Position numbers and translations under genes: made by a program | Part shown: positions 6,810 through 7,027 of the stretch, one piece after another | How the letters are laid out: every line of letters begins with the position of its first letter | Position numbering within the stretch: the stretch's first letter is position 1 | The notes under the pieces: generated by a model | Seen by the model: only the letters and a program-made list of their open reading frames with translations | What the model was told of the DNA's origin: nothing | Databases searched by the model: none | NCBI GenBank assembly: GCA_030652635.1 | Contig: JAUSPW010000693.1 | Coordinates: forward strand, 1-7,027 | DNA from: Pseudohongiella sp. | GTDB lineage: Bacteria > Pseudomonadota > Gammaproteobacteria > Pseudomonadales > Pseudohongiellaceae | DNA length: 7,027 nt | Direction of reading: 5' to 3'

Positions 6810-7027
6810 TTACACCGCGACCTTGATGTCATGTTTGATCAATGTGGAGAAATACACATCCTCCAGATCGACCTCCTGAGGCTCAAAACCGGCCGGTTGC
6901 GTGTCGCTGATCACATGGATCACCGTCTCGCCTTCGGTCAGGTGTGACAGAATGACCTGATACTGTTGTTGATACTCTGCGAGGGCATCACGTGTGACGC
7001 GTTTGCGCCAGATGCTGCCGCGCAGAC
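6810..7027 (-). CDS. ABC transporter ATP-binding protein, C-terminal fragment
   Basis: The last 71 residues and stop (TAA at 6812-6810) of a gene that begins beyond the right edge. The catalytic parts (Walker A, signature, Walker B) lie outside the window, so the call rests on the tail. It contains GSIWRKRV near its start, then a YQQQY...GETVIHVISD stretch, FEPQ, and a closing VDLEDVYFSTL. A [DE]LEDVYF-type ending after a small alpha/beta extension is typical of ATPases paired with ABC-2 permeases. Its stop lies 25 nt before the permease-peptidase start on the same strand, so the two are almost certainly one operon, with this subunit as the cytoplasmic energiser. The final residues (IKHDIKVAV) run somewhat past the usual end of the motif. 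Confidence 0.85.
   Translation of the reverse strand, partial: LRGSIWRKRVTRDALAEYQQQYQVILSHLTEGETVIHVISDTQPAGFEPQEVDLEDVYFSTLIKHDIKVAV

Noticed and set aside
1..7027. Search for tRNA, rRNA, CRISPR arrays, insertion sequences or attachment sites
   Set aside because: Reading both strands I saw no cloverleaf-like genes, no regularly spaced repeats, no transposase and no terminal inverted repeats. The window is almost fully occupied by four same-strand genes.

Overview
All four protein genes in this window read on the minus strand, so the biological order is from high to low coordinate. Signal peptides, two predicted outer-membrane beta-barrels (one a TonB-dependent receptor) and a permease carrying an extracytoplasmic peptidase indicate a Gram-negative bacterium. 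Base composition is moderate (about half G+C by eye), and the protein families look like those of gammaproteobacteria, possibly marine or cellvibrionales-like. That placement rests on remembered family resemblance and is weak. I see no mobile elements, CRISPR, tRNA, rRNA or phage genes.

Right side (7027 down to about 3138): an export-type ABC module. The last 71 residues of an ABC ATPase (6810-7027) are followed after 25 nt by one very large gene (3200-6784, 1194 aa). This gene fuses two ABC-2 permease halves, about 13 membrane segments in all, to a C-terminal M1-family zinc aminopeptidase domain. The topology puts the peptidase in the periplasm. A perfect 12-bp hairpin just after its stop probably ends the transcript.

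Middle (2999-3199): a 201-nt intergenic region that carries the hairpin of the upstream gene, an AT-rich stretch with an 11-bp-period direct repeat, and an 18-nt near-perfect palindrome close to the next start codon. It is the likely promoter/operator region of the genes to its left.

Left side (2998 down to 1): a TonB-dependent receptor (974-2998, 674 aa) and, 81 nt downstream, an unnamed outer-membrane beta-barrel protein (1-892) that appears complete except for its stop codon. They probably form a two-gene outer-membrane uptake unit of unknown substrate, separate from the ABC-peptidase unit.

The most notable items are the permease-peptidase fusion with its non-classical M1 active-site motifs, and the receptor/barrel pair with its palindromic upstream element. 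Neither is proven to be a new system. The fusion architecture belongs to a known but little-characterised type, and the receptor/barrel pair is the less explained part.
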